In this document: piece after piece, positions 40,710 to 53,160 of the stretch
How positions within the stretch are numbered: position 1 is the first letter of the stretch
Layout: each line of letters begins with the position of its first letter
NCBI GenBank assembly: GCA_963930775.1
Contig: OZ005707.1
Coordinates: 930,001 to 994,000 of the forward strand
DNA: 64,000 bases
Source of the DNA: Cliona cf. orientalis
Lineage: Eukaryota; Porifera; Demospongiae; Clionaida; Clionaidae
Direction of reading: 5' to 3'
The notes under the pieces: generated by a model
The model's input: only the letters and a program-made list of their open reading frames with translations
What the model was told of the DNA's origin: nothing
Database searches by the model: none
Program-made: the position numbers and the translations under genes

Positions 40710-43700
40710 TCAGAAATAGGACTCCAGCTCCCCTCGGCGACGTATATCACAGGTCCAGCAGTGAAATCCACCACCTAGGGAGTTGGCATGACGAAGGGAA
40801 ACCTGCCATAGAGAAATTTAGCTTAATAGTGGCCTATTAGAGTTCAATATTAGACCATCACTTATCATAGAGTCGGAAGACTCTATAAGTAGGGATGACC
40901 CAGATATGCCATAATAATATAATATTATGTAGTGTACTTGTTATACTGATACTCTACACTATCCCATAAATACAGTGTACTATAACAATGTACAGCCATG
41001 AATATTCGACACACTGAGACCTTATCACTAGAATGTTGACTTGGACTTAATGAATAATAGGAGGAAAATACACAGCTTATATAGGAGAATTAGCGGGGAG
41101 AGGCGCACGCTGTCATCCCACTTCATCAGGCTCAAAACGAAACAAATTATTATTATTATGCTGTTCACATCAATAGCTAGTACCTTAACACATTTGATGC
41201 CCAGTTTCTCAAACATCTTAATAGTGGGCTCTTCATTTGCATCGACGACTACACGCTCTGGATCGAGCATCAGTACATTCATAGAGAGCCACTTGGAGGA
41301 CATCCACAGAGGGTGGCTGTCCGGCATAACAGGCTGGGGAGCTGTTACCAACTGTAGAGTGAAAAAAAACAAAAGCAATAAATAGCTACATACATGGCAA
41401 TTTTGCTCCCACCCATGCAGAGGAAAAAGATAGCTATTAAAAGAACTTCTTCTAGCTCTATTATAGTAAGCTAAGCCTAAAATTAATATCATAACTAACT
41501 TTATCATGCTATAATAATTATTGGATTGCATTCAAGCATTCCTGCATGCAGAAGAGAAGAGTGTTTCTCTAGTAAGGGTATGACTGACTCTCACCTTCCA
41601 TCCAGCCTTGCGGAACATATCCAGCTGGTTGCACGGCCTGTTTGGGTTGGTGATGACTAGACCTGGCCCAATGATGTTGAAGGTACCATCAATGTGCATT
41701 GGATTTGGGTCCTTGAAGGAAAGAACATGGAGGCGATATTTATCTCCAAGATGACGTTTCATCCACTCAATACCAAAATAATTGGTAACCTACAAAAATC
41801 AGAATTAGCAATAAAGGCAGATAGATACTCAACTAATAGGCAATAAGGAGGTTAGATTTCAACAAGAGGCATATAGCCAGGTGCCCAGGTGTTGTCATAA
41901 GTCCTTATTTTTATTACTTGACTCCTTTGAACAAAGATATCCCTCCCAGCTCGCATGAAGTCAGCAGCGTCAAAGCATGGCTCAAATTCAGTGGTAAGAA
42001 ACTTTCCCTGAATAGCCAATGCATTCCTCTCCATCACATTGTCTATTGGATACTGATCGTCATAAAGCTGGTCGGCCATCTGTGGTTTAGGGGCGGTGGT
42101 CCACCTGGCTCCCTGCTTGAAGTATTCCTTGATTAGAGGACGGTAGGCTCTGTACTCAAAGAATCGTGAGCGCCAAGTCATCGGGGCTTCAATGATCTCA
42201 TCACCAATTACCATGAGGATGTCCCTGCATAATGATCCACAAAATTAGGTAGATTCCTATAGCTAAATATTATCATGCATGATGATTGCAGAATCCCATC
42301 TGCTCTACTGGCTGCAATGATTGTGCTCCATATAGCTACATGCAGATGATAAGTAACTATATTGCACTAACCTTGGCATTGCTGCATAAAGGCCACTGGG
42401 AGAGTAGAAATCAGGCGTCTTGTAGTCCTCTACAAACTCAATAGGCTCTGGTCGACGCACTCTCACCCCTTCCATTTCCAAAATGTGACAGAATTCCTCG
42501 ATCTCTTGCACGGCCTTCTTCAGGTGTTCAGTGGGAAAGAGGTTACCACCAAATTTCTCATAGAATGTCCATTGCTCTTTAAAAGTGTTGACTTTCACCT
42601 CTGCTGTTAATTTTGGTACACATGCACCTTCAGCTCGACCAACTATGACCTCCTGCAGAGAAAAAAAAATGTTTCAAGTCAAATGACTCGCTTGGCTTAT
42701 ATTGGAGGTCTCGAGTCACTATTATTCAATGCAACAAAATTCCAACTATGACAATAATAATTGTGCTTTAGTAGTGTCCCGGAATTTAATGTGTCCTCTT
42801 TCTTGTATTGTATACAAAACAATTAGAGCAAGAAATTGAGGGACAATGATCATACAAAATTAATTAAACTAGTCAACATGTGGTCCAGGTGAAAGGATAA
42901 TCATTCATTACAGCATCCCTATCGGCCCTGACCGACCCCCCACTCTGCAAAAAAGTATATTGGGTCATATTAACCAAACATGCCATGGATTATCTCACTT
43001 CTAGTCACATGCGAATCAACAAGAAATCTGTGACCATAATATTCTATTGTACACCTACCATTGTTACAATGTCATGATAGTGATTGTTTCCATAGTATTG
43101 ATTGATAAGTACAATACTGCTTTCTATACTTGGCATCATCTAATCTAAGTTCTGAAAAGTGTGTGACTTATCTTCATGTTTTTTTTTTCGGAACTCAAAT
43201 TTAATTTATGGACTGAAACCAATTGCTATCACGCAACAATGGCAAGTGAAGGAAAGGATCTGATGATTCTTGTCGGCTTTTTTGTCAACTCACATGTGCT
43301 AGAAGCAAGTGCAACTCAGATGACCCATGTTAGGTTAATATGATCCACCAGTTTTTGCACAGCATAGTAAGCTCACCACTTGATCACACGTCACACTCCT
43401 TGCATGCTAGCTACTATAGAAAGGGGCTAGCTATGAACACAATGAATTTAATTGGAGAAATCGGTGAAATAATTATTACTCGAGCATGCAAGAATATAGC
43501 CACTATAATAGCTAATTATAGTTACCTCAAGAGGGTCCCACTCATTGTAGGCACAGACGGGAGCAACCTTAGTAGCTGTGATTGCTGCAGTCTTGAGAGC
43601 AGGGGTAGTTGTTTTAGATCTTGACTGCCAAATCTTAGGTGATGGGCGTGACTGCAGGTAGCACAGCATAGGTGAATGAATAGCTTATGTTATGCGACCA

Positions 43701-44072
43701 GCTATGAGATAAGGAACCATTAATTTTGGGACTTTTTTTGCAGTATGTAGCTTTAATATTATTGTGTTGATGGAGTGCTGCAGCTATGGACTGCAGTGTA
43801 ATCCGCTCTGTTTGTGCGAGTCACTCAGTATACAAGTCATTTATAGAAAGCAAATTGCACTTTGTTTCATACTACCATCTTCCCAAATGGTCCCTCAGTT
43901 TTCTCATAGCAGGTCAAATCATAGTAGTAGTAGCTCACGAGTGGAAGGATATAAATATCATATCAGAATATAAATCATGGGCGCTGTTGGCATCAGCTCT
44001 CGATCTATTTCGACTTACCAATATGTTGGCGGCTACCCTCGGCCTCCCACTGAAGATTCGTACGCATAACAT
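40710..44072 (-). CDS. GATM: Glycine amidinotransferase, mitochondrial, copy 1
   Basis: GATM transfers the amidino group of arginine to glycine, giving guanidinoacetate and ornithine, the first step of creatine synthesis. Exons (high to low): 44072-44019, 43651-43526, 42652-42372, 42224-41918, 41789-41595, 41351-41184, 40802-40710. This gives 407 residues (human about 423) with consistent phases. Exon 1, [18 protein letters not shown], is a basic mitochondrial transit peptide that aligns with human MLRVRCLRGGSRG. Catalytic residues are present: Asp in EPCFDAAD, His in NPMHIDGTF, Cys in [10 protein letters not shown] near the C-terminus. Relative to copy 2, exon 2 lacks about 14 residues just before [12 protein letters not shown]. 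It should be active. The gene sits in a tandem repeat unit of about 3.9 kb. Confidence 0.95.
40867..40898 (+). repeat. Dispersed hairpin motif, copy 2
   Basis: ATAGAGTCGGAAGACTCTAT followed by AAGTAGGGATG, in the last intron of GATM copy 1. Its partner is at 29404-29436. Confidence 0.6.
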
Positions 44073-44541
44073 TCAGCCAACTCTCGGAGGGGAGGGGGGC
44101 TGAACTCTTTGATGGTGTAGCTTTAGCCCATGCATAGGTATATCTATAACAGTACTTTAGAGGGGGTTCAGCCCCTCCCCTATTTCTCCGCCCCTGGCAA
44201 GCTCAGCTGTAGCTGCGCTGCACGGTAACCCCACCCCTTTTTGCGCATGCGCACTAGGAGAATGTCGCGCATTAATTTCTTTCATCTGTAAAAAGGCATA
44301 TTAAAGACTCCAGTAGGTCCACCAAAAGAAATAAAGCACGACAGAGAGAAATTTAAACCTGAAGCTATCTGGTCTCAAAAAATAATGGTCATGCAGACAA
44401 TGGCATAAAATAGGAATTTTTATCTTGCCATGCTATTAAAGGGAGATATTTATGCCAATCCCTGCTTGCTGCATCAAGGGAAAATTTTATGCCAAGTCTG
44501 CCTTGCTGTACAGATGTTCCCCCAACACTTCTTTCACCATG

Positions 44542-44790
44542 TCTTTCAATGATTTTTGATGCAATAGGTAATATAGAAATGGGTCTATACCCTACTGTGG
44601 TATCCTTCTCACTGCCAGGCTTAGGAATTGGCACCACCCTGGCCGTCTTCCACTCCCTAGGGAATTTGCCTTTAGAGATTGATATGTTGATAAGTTTAGA
44701 AAGTATTGGTGCAGTGCTTTCAGCAGTCTGCTTCAGCATCCTAGCAGATATGCCATCACAGCTGGTTAATTTTGCAGTGTTGAGTCAGTA
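44542..44790 (-). mobile_element. LINE (non-LTR) reverse transcriptase fragment
   Basis: The minus-strand frame reads a classic non-LTR RT segment: DGISARMLK, then APILSKLINISISKGKFPREW, then WKTARVVPIPKPG and YRPISILPIASKIIER. This is only the early RT motifs (about 75 residues). The frame then runs into unrelated sequence, so it is a short dead fragment. It lies exactly between the two GATM repeat units. Confidence 0.9.
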
Positions 44791-45081
44791 AGAGTCAAAT
44801 ACAGATGCTTCAGTAGAGAGAAGCTGCTCAGGGCATGCAGTCTTCAGGTGGCAATTCCTGTTCATAGTTAGGATATATGGATAGTATGGTGACCTTTGCA
44901 ACCAATTAATTTTTGGAAGACCACGCCCTGTTAACTCAATGATAATCACTGCACTTGTGCAAACTCAATCAACTGTGGCTCTGCCATAACACAGTACCAA
45001 CTAAGCTATAATTATTATAATATAACAATGTCATGCTAAAATATTGAAAGTTCAATAAGTTCAGTTGTTGATGTGTTTAGT

Positions 45082-48000
45082 TCAGAAGTAGGACTCCAGC
45101 TCCCCTCGGCGACGTATATCACAGGTCCAGCAGTGAAATCCACCACCTAGGGAGTTGGCATGACGAATGGAAACCTGCCATAGAGAAATTTAGTTTAATA
45201 GTGTCCAGAATATTATGTATAGCCTATTAGAGTTCAATATTTATATTATATGAGTGTAGAATGAGTATGGTTCAGTTTGGTTGGCCTTCATAATGTTAAA
45301 TTACAGCCTCATTCTCTGACACTCATGAAATTATATGAAAATTCAGTAGGTTTATCTTCTACTACCAATCCAAACCTAAGGGGAAACCATCCCACTGCCT
45401 GCTCAGGCGAACCTAATTTAAGCAAAAGGCAGAGCCACATAGGTGCCTAGCCTTGAGAACTAGGGGTGGTAGGTTGAAAAGCTATTTTGTTCCATGGAAA
45501 CTCTCCCTATTAGCTGGATCTTTTTCTCTAGTAGCTATTTTTAATACATGGAGTGTTGAAATTGGTATAGCTAATTGCACCAGTATTATAATTATTTGCT
45601 CTATACTATCCCATCAGTACATGTACACATGTACTGCAACGATGCACAGCCATGAATATTCGACACACTGAGACCCATCACTGGAATGTTAATTTGGACT
45701 TAATGAATAATAGCACAGGACCAGGGAAATACACAGCTTATGTATTAAAAAAGGTGATAATTAGGGGGAGGGGCGCATGCTCTCATCTCAAAAAATGAAA
45801 CAAATTATTATTATTATGCTGTTCACATCAATAGCTAGTACCTTAACACATTTGATGCCCAGTTTCTCAAACATCTTAATAGTGGGCTCTTCATTTGCAT
45901 CGACGACGACGCGCTCTGGATCGAGCATCAGTACATTCATAGAGAGCCACTTGGAGGACATCCACAGAGGGTGGCTGTCCGGAATAAGAGGCTGGGGAGC
46001 TGTTATCAACTGTAGAGTGAAAAAATAAAAAGCTATAAGTATGGAAATTTTGCTCCCACCCAGAGGAAAAACTTTAAAAGGGTAGCTACTGATTTTAGTA
46101 CTAAAGAACTTCTTCTAACTCTACTGAAGTAAGCTAAGCCAAAAATTAATGTCATAACTAACTTTGTCACTATTGCATTGCAATCAAGCATTCCTGCATG
46201 CAGAAGTGTTTCTTTAGTAAGGGTATGACAGACTCCATAATTCTCACCCTCCATCCAGCCTTGCGGAACATATCCAGCTGGTTGCATGGCCTGTCTGGGT
46301 TGGTGATGACTAGACCTGGTCCAATGACATTGAAGGTAGCATCAATGTGCATTGGATTTGGGTCCTTGAAGGAAAGAACATGGACGCGATATTTATCTCC
46401 AAGATGACGTTTCATCCACTCAATACCAAAGTAATTGGTAACCTACAAAAAGACAGAATTAGCAGTAAAGGCAGACAGATACTCAACTAATAAGCAATAA
46501 GGAGGGTAGATTTCAATAAGAAGCATATGATTATGGCTATAGCCAGGTGCCCAGGTGTTGTCATCAGTCATTATTTTTATTACTTGACTCCTTTGAACAA
46601 AGATATCCCTCCCAGCTCGTATGAAGTCAGCAGCATCAAAGCATGGCTCAAACTCAGTGGTAACAAATTTTCCCTGAGCAGCTAATGCATGCCTCTCCAT
46701 CGCATTCTCCATTGGATACTGATCGTCGTAAAGCTGGTCGGCCATCTGTGGTTTAGGGGCGGTGGTCCACCTGGCTCCCTGCTTGAAGTATTCCTTGATC
46801 AGTGGACGATAGGCTCTGTACTCAAAGAATCGTGAGCGCCAAGCCATCGGAGCTTCAATGATCTCATCACCAATTACCATGAGGATGTCCCTGCATAATG
46901 ATCCACAAATTATAGGTAGATTCGTGATGATTGCAGGATCCTATCTGCTCTACTGGCTGCAATGACTGTGCTCCGTATAGATGATAAGTATAACTATATT
47001 GCACTAACCTTGGCATTGCTGCATAAAGGCCACTGGGAGAGTAGAAATCAGGCGTCTTGTAGTCCTCTACAAACTCAATAGGCTCCGGTCGACGCACTCT
47101 CACCCCTTCCATTTCCAAAATGTGACAGAATTCCTCGATCTCTTGCACGGCCTTCCTTAGGTGTTCGGTGGGAAAGAGGTTACCACCAAATTTCTCATAG
47201 AAGGGCCAGTGCTTTTCATAGGTGTTGGCCTTCACCTCTGCTGTGAATTTTGGTACACATGCACCTTCAGCTCGACCAACTATGATCTCCTGCAGAGAAA
47301 AAATGATGTTTTCAAGTCAAATGCATGACTCGCTTGACTTATATTAGAGAGTCACTATTATTCAATGGAATAAATTTGCATGATCATTGTCACTCAATTT
47401 CTTGCTCTTTTGTATAATAATTATTTGTATATTAAACTGGTCAACATGTGGTCCAGGTGAAAGGATAATCATTACAGCATCCCTATCAGCCCTGACCGAC
47501 CCCGGCTCCATTCCCCACAGTTCAGCTCACCACATGATCACACACTCCTTGCTACTAGAAAGGAGCTAGCTGATACAACACGATGAATTTGGAGAATTTG
47601 GTGAAATAATTATTATACCAAGAATTATAGTTACCTCAAGAGGGTCCCACTCATTGTAGGCACAGACGGGAGTAGTTGGAGATTCTTGAATTCCTTCCTG
47701 CTCCACTTCACCTGCAACCTTAGTAGCTGTGACCGCTGCAGTCTTGAGAGCAGGGGTAGTCGTTTTAGATCTTGACTGCCAACTCTTAGGTGGTGAGCGT
47801 GACTGCAGGTAGCATGGCATAGGTGAATAGTTTATGTTATGCGACCAGCTATGAGATAAGGAACCATTTGGGACTTTTTGTTCGCAGTATGTAGCTTTAA
47901 TATTGTATTGATGGAGTGATGTACTGTAGTGTAATCCGCTCTGTTTGTGCCTATTCACAGTATGCAAGTCATTTGTAGAAAGCAAATTGCACTTTATTTC

Positions 48001-48188
48001 ATACTACCATCTTCCCAAATGGTCCCTTTTCTCATAGCAGGTCAAATATAGTAGCTCACGAGTGGATAGATATAAATATCATATCAGAGGTCGCTGTGGG
48101 TATCAGCTCGCGACCTTTTTCGACTTACCAGTATTTTGGCGGCTACCCTCCCCCTGCATCCTCCACTGAAGATTCGTACGCACAACAT
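45082..48188 (-). CDS. GATM: Glycine amidinotransferase, mitochondrial, copy 2
   Basis: Exons (high to low): 48188-48129, 47802-47635, 47289-47009, 46890-46584, 46442-46248, 46009-45842, 45174-45082. This gives 423 residues, the same length as human GATM. The transit peptide begins [35 protein letters not shown] and FHCWTCD carry the catalytic Asp, His and Cys. Exons 3-7 have the same lengths as in copy 1 (281, 307, 195, 168, 93), and coding sequence is nearly identical, so the duplication is fairly recent; introns have drifted more. It is the likely ancestral-type copy because exon 2 is full length. It acts on the mitochondrial intermembrane side in creatine synthesis. Confidence 0.96.
45331..45470 (+). 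mobile_element. SINE-like dispersed repeat, copy 2
   Basis: Nearly identical to 10003-10145. It lies in the last intron of GATM copy 2 and is absent from the equivalent place in copy 1, so it inserted after the duplication or was lost from copy 1. Confidence 0.65.
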
Positions 48189-49877
48189 TCAGCAAACTCT
48201 CGTTCAGTTTCTTGGAGAGAGAAAGCACGAAGAAGGCAAGTGTTTTCAAGCTCAAGTTTCTGTAGCGCTGCAGCTGCACGGTAACCCCACCCCTTTTTTA
48301 TTGCGCATGCGCACAAGGAGAATCGTTACGCATTAATTTCTTCATAATTATTACGTTGCAAAGAATACTAAAAAGTTTTATGAACACATATTAAAGACTC
48401 CAATAGGTCCACCAAAAGAAATAAAGCACGACAGAGAGAAATTTAAACCTGAAGCTACCTGGTCTCAAAATGGGAGCATTGACAATAACTTTTAATACCC
48501 TATTATTTAGCTGCTAAGACCGCACAGGAAGTGTACATAGAATACCGATATAATTATAGCAAGGTGCCCAAGGATCTTCAACTATAATATAGCTCTCCAG
48601 TTCTGTCTGTGCCCACATTGAATGGCAACCTGATCTTTCTGGTATAATATTATAATATTATTATGACAGTGTATAACTTTACTACACTATTATAGTATAG
48701 ACAGTTTGTGGCTTATGTAGTGCACATAACTGTCGTTGAATCCCCTTCCCCACAGCGGAATCTACACAACTGATACTTCCTATAAATTATATGTAACATA
48801 TATGGACCATTAAGTAATAAGCACACTGTCATGCATTCATTATAAATGGCTGAAGTGATAAAATCACTATATTTGGTGTGGCAACTGTTGTTGTTACAGT
48901 ACTGTTATGATAATAACAAGCAATAGCCACCACTCCAAATCCAAAGCAGTGACCTCAGTCACTCTAAGGTGATAAAGAAAACAAAAACCCTTTTCTTTAA
49001 GCAAGCTATCCCATAGCTGAAATCTATATTACACTGAAAACAGAATCTCTAACTCATGCATGTAAACTGAAACCAGCCGAAGCAATAGTGTACAAAACGT
49101 TGAACAAACTCCATTGAAGTCTCACTAAAAACAGCAGTACTTGGAAGTTGACAGTAATCATACTAGCAGCGGATGCCAGCCATGTCAGACATGAAAGCAT
49201 TGAACCTTTGTGGTCTTTGAAACGTTACTAGGTGACAAACCAAAATTCAATTAGGCGATGAACATAATAATAATAGTGTCGAATTTTTATCACCATCTGG
49301 CAGCCTATGAACGGCTTTTCATCTTTACAACATTCCTTAAGAATCGGCAGTTGCCAAGATAGCCCTTGCTTGTATATTAGGTTACATAGCTAGCAGTCAT
49401 ATGAAGCCATATTATTGGCACTTCAGTACATTCCGGCAAACCCTCTAGTCATCACTCTCATGCACTATTATATTATATGATATCATAAAGCCACAAAGTT
49501 AAAGATCTACAAAATTAATGTTGTAACTACCTAGATCATGATACACCAACAAGGCATCAATAATGGAAAATAATTTGTTGGTGTATACATCATAATCTAT
49601 AGCTAGTTACAGCATGTCATATATTCCCAAGTTCCGAAAATTCAGTCACTGAAAAGAAAAATGCTCTATCTACTAGCGGCCACTATAGCTAGACCCTCCA
49701 TTACTGATCTAGCTACATGAAAATCCATCTATCTCAGCCTGAAGAAAGCATAAGCTGGGAGTTAATTATTTCAAGTAGAAAGCCAGCCCAAGTAGTTACG
49801 CAGCCCCTTAGTAGATAGCTATTTCACTCTATATAGCTCCAAATTTGCCACGCCGATCAAAACGTACAAGAATCTAC
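48189..49877. other. Stretch between GATM copy 2 and the orphan GATM exons; no exon seen
   Basis: The first part (to about 48470) matches the sequence upstream of copy 1 (about 44140-44385), including CACCAAAAGAAATAAAGCAC, marking the end of the duplicated unit. The remainder is AT-rich, with nothing resembling GATM exons 3-7 on the minus strand. Confidence 0.65.
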
Positions 49878-50357
49878 CTCTAAAGGATTCCATTCATTAT
49901 AGGCACAGACAGGCTGAGATGTTGAAGACCCTTGGGCACCCCGCTGCTTGAGCGCTGATTCAGCGTGCCGGTACACATCCTGCTCTGCAGTCTGAGTAGC
50001 GATTAGGCCTACAGCAGCTGCCACTTTGAGGTCAGTCCGTGTGTTGGTTGTTTTTGATCTGCCCGACTGCCACAGAACTTGCTTCTCCGCAGATGGACAC
50101 ACCGCCTGCGTGATAAGATATTAAAGAAGTTTCAAAAGTATACACTCTTATAGAGCCCCCCTTCATCAAAATTCTTTTGTTTAATAATAGTTAATAACCT
50201 ATGATAATTTCATCTTGGCCTAGCTATAGTGTCTAACGAGTTGATGTGATAGTATACATTTATATCACTGACGGCATGCTTTTTTTTTTGCGCTCACCGT
50301 TAGCCTTTGGGCAACCCTCCCCCGACATCCACCTCTGAAAATTCGCACACACAGCAT
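49878..50357 (-). CDS. Orphan first two exons of a third GATM copy
   Basis: Exons 50357-50298 and 50105-49878, both in phase 0. Exon 1 encodes the transit peptide [20 protein letters not shown]. Exon 2 (76 codons) ends [12 protein letters not shown] at a GTAGAT donor, the same border as in the two full genes. No exons 3-7 follow before copy 2 begins at 48188. The pair could splice into exon 3 of copy 2 (47289), giving an alternative N-terminus, or it is a leftover of a truncated copy. The open frames, good borders and a GATM-like transit peptide speak for use. Confidence 0.75.
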
Positions 50358-50680
50358 TCCGCCGATCGTCCGTAAGTGGTATCCTCTTGAAAAAAAGCCT
50401 CGACAGCATGCAGCTTCATTTAGCGATCCACCAAGAAACCACACGCCGTCCACTTTGGAATGTCTTAATTGGATCGTGGCATACGTAGATCTACATGTCC
50501 ACTGTACTGTTGATGTCATGTTCAATGTTACATCCGATATGCGATATCGCGCTGAGCACTGGGCATGCGCAAGAGGGGTACGGGTCCGGGTACCCGGGTA
50601 TTCGTCACGTACGTACGCACGTGCAGCTCGATCCGCCCATTTTTGCGGTTAATTAGATAAAAAAAATTTGCAGCGACAAG
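50358..50680. promoter_or_regulatory. Presumed bidirectional promoter between GATM orphan exon 1 and DCTN6
   Basis: 323 bp separates the two divergent start codons. The right half has a CpG-rich patch (about 50550-50640, including GGGTCCGGGTACCCGGG). No TATA box was identified with confidence. The call rests on the head-to-head arrangement. Confidence 0.5.
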
Positions 50681-53034
50681 ATGACGTCCAGGCCGTCTAA
50701 GAAAAGCTCAGGGTATTTTTAATAGCTCTTCAATCTCCCTCTATACACCTTCAAACTCATTAAATTATATTTATCTGAAACCAACAGGACTTTCAAGATT
50801 GCTAAAGGTGCTGTTGTATGTTCAGAGGCACTACTTACTGGTGACATCACAATAGGTATGAATCACTGATCAGAGTCAGGATCTCGGAACAGTTATGATA
50901 CTCGAGTGCCAGCAGAGATTACTTACTTTACTAGGGACACACGTGAGTGCAGGAATTTCCTCGCTCAGCGCGCGCACAAGCCAATAATCGGTTAGGCTAT
51001 AGGATGAGCTTATCGGATTTAGCGTTGCACCACAAGGCAAGCGCAAGTACAAGTAGGACGAGCGCTGGGTGGGGCTAGCCGCTGGCCTCGTGCTTGGCAC
51101 GTGCCAAGGCACGAGGCTCGAGGCTCTAGCTAGGGTGGGGCAAGGTTACCTCAATACGAGCCAGACGGTGCTAAAATCCTTGCGTTCTGTAGATCTATTT
51201 GACCGTCTCTGGCGAGGCGCTAGTTAAGACTAGGAGTCTAAAAGTTTAGTATTGGATAGGTACCGGCTTTAGACACCTCCTATGTTTGTGAAGGAGCTGG
51301 CAAAGGGACTACAGGATATGTGCAAAAAAGTCCACGGACGCAACATTACGCCCACACAGTAAGTCCAATTTTTAGCTAGGTTGTCAGTCTGACATGTTCA
51401 AAGAGTGGGCCGATTGTCAGCCAATCTGTGAGTAGTAATGAAGTTGGGGTCACAACTGTGACAGTGGAGTGCGAGCTTTAAGGGAGGCGCACAATTTTTC
51501 AAATGGGGTACATACACTTAGGCAAGACGAAGCATTGCACGGCTTTGTGACACTCGGTAGCAGGTTAGCAATCTGATCAACAGTTGATAAACTGCAAAGG
51601 CTGGCCTATGATGCTCTAGAGGCCGAGAGCGAGATTTTCGAAATTCGGGAAACCATGCAAGTGTCACCAGGACCCGAGTGGGAACCTCGCTTCGCTCGGA
51701 ATTACTTGAACTCATAGACAACGGGTCAGGGGTGAGGAAGCTAAGTTTTATAATACAGATCTGGGCCATGATTCAGTCCAACAGTTATAGCCAGCCCTCT
51801 GAATTATTTTTTTAACATATTGAAACATCGTCCATCAAGACCTTTATCTGTCAGCTAGGTTTGCATCTCGGTCACTGTGTTTCAGAAATATAAGGATTGT
51901 GTAATATATTAATCATGCACTTATGAATAATTAGAGAGTCACTCTAGATGTTCTGTACTTACAGGAACTCAGACTGTTGTTCAGCCAGGTGCCCAAATAT
52001 TAGCAGAAGGTGGGCCAATCGTGATAGGAGAGGGCAACCTCATTCAGGAACAAGCTACCATTATTAATAGGTCAGTCACTTTGATATACTATTTTTAGTA
52101 TGCGTACATGTATGCATCCTGGTAGTGTATATGACATTGTATGGTGTGTTCTGTCTCTTCCAGGAAATCAGAAAATGGAGAACAGAAGACGCTTGAAATC
52201 GGGAATGGGAATGTGTTTCATGTTGGAGCCCGTATCCTTCTCAGCAGTGTATGTATTAATTTGTTATATTATAGCTAGCACAGTGTATGTGAATACTTCT
52301 TGACTCAAGTATTTAGTCTGCGAGAGCTACTCAGTTGGGAGCCAGAATACATTCGAGGCAAAAAGTAAGGGAAATAGGGAGGCAGAGAGAGAGAGAAACT
52401 AGAATACATTTGATACAAAAAGAAGAGAGAGAGAGGAGGAAGAGAGGGAGAAGAGAGAGAGTGAGAGTCAGACTACGTATAGATTATTAATGACGACAGA
52501 TGCGTTTATATGAAACTTGGCAGGTCACATTGGCAGCAGTGTGATTGTCAGTGACCGTTGTGTGATTGGAGCTGCCTGTGAGGTGTGCTCTAGCGAGACT
52601 CTGTCTCCAGATACCATCATCTACGGCTCTGACTGCAGGAGGTACACTAAGACAACACCAATGCAGGTACACATGCATGTCAGCTAAGTGAGCAGCATGC
52701 ACATACTGTAGTTTCCTGGGTAAGCGTCCATGGGCACTTAAACATACATCGCAATTTTGGCCTGCATGGGCACTTACTCGGGACATAATTTCCATATGTT
52801 TGTATAGAAGCTGCTATAATGACCCCTTGAAATGAGGTACATGGGTGCTTACCCGGGAGTGGGCGCTTGCCCGGGATACTACGGTACTCTAGTTAACAGA
52901 CGTGCTGCAGTCAGTATGTATTTTTTAATCCATTGCATACATGAATGCATGAATGATAGACAAGTAATCAACAGCAGTTGGAGTATCTGATAAAAGTGCT
53001 ACCAAACTATCATCATTTAACTAAATCCTCATAA
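50681..53034 (+). CDS. DCTN6: Dynactin subunit 6 (p27)
   Basis: DCTN6 is a left-handed beta-helix subunit of the pointed-end complex of dynactin, the dynein cofactor. Exons: 50681-50712, 50788-50855, 51965-52070, 52164-52231, 52317-52364, 52524-52666, 52978-53034; phases join, giving 173 residues (human 190). Matches to the family run in order: [51 protein letters not shown], then [30 protein letters not shown] and the C-terminal [11 protein letters not shown]. Hexapeptide repeats of the beta-helix are visible. The gene is head-to-head with the orphan GATM exons and tail-to-tail with the receptor cyclase gene (126 bp between stop codons, so the 3' UTRs probably overlap). Confidence 0.95.
52704..52886. 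mobile_element. MITE in the last DCTN6 intron
   Basis: The left end TACTGTAGTTTCCTGGGTAA and reversed right end TACCGTAGTATCCCGGGCAA form inverted repeats. Inner GGGCACTTA/GGGCGCTTG words recur. Confidence 0.75.
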
Positions 53035-53160
53035 AACTATATAACTTCACCAATAATAATTATTGTCGATACTAATTTTGTCACTACAATAGTTATTTAT
53101 ATCTGAAGTATATTAATCTACATTACAATGCAGTTGTTCTTCTATGCTAGTGACAAAGTT

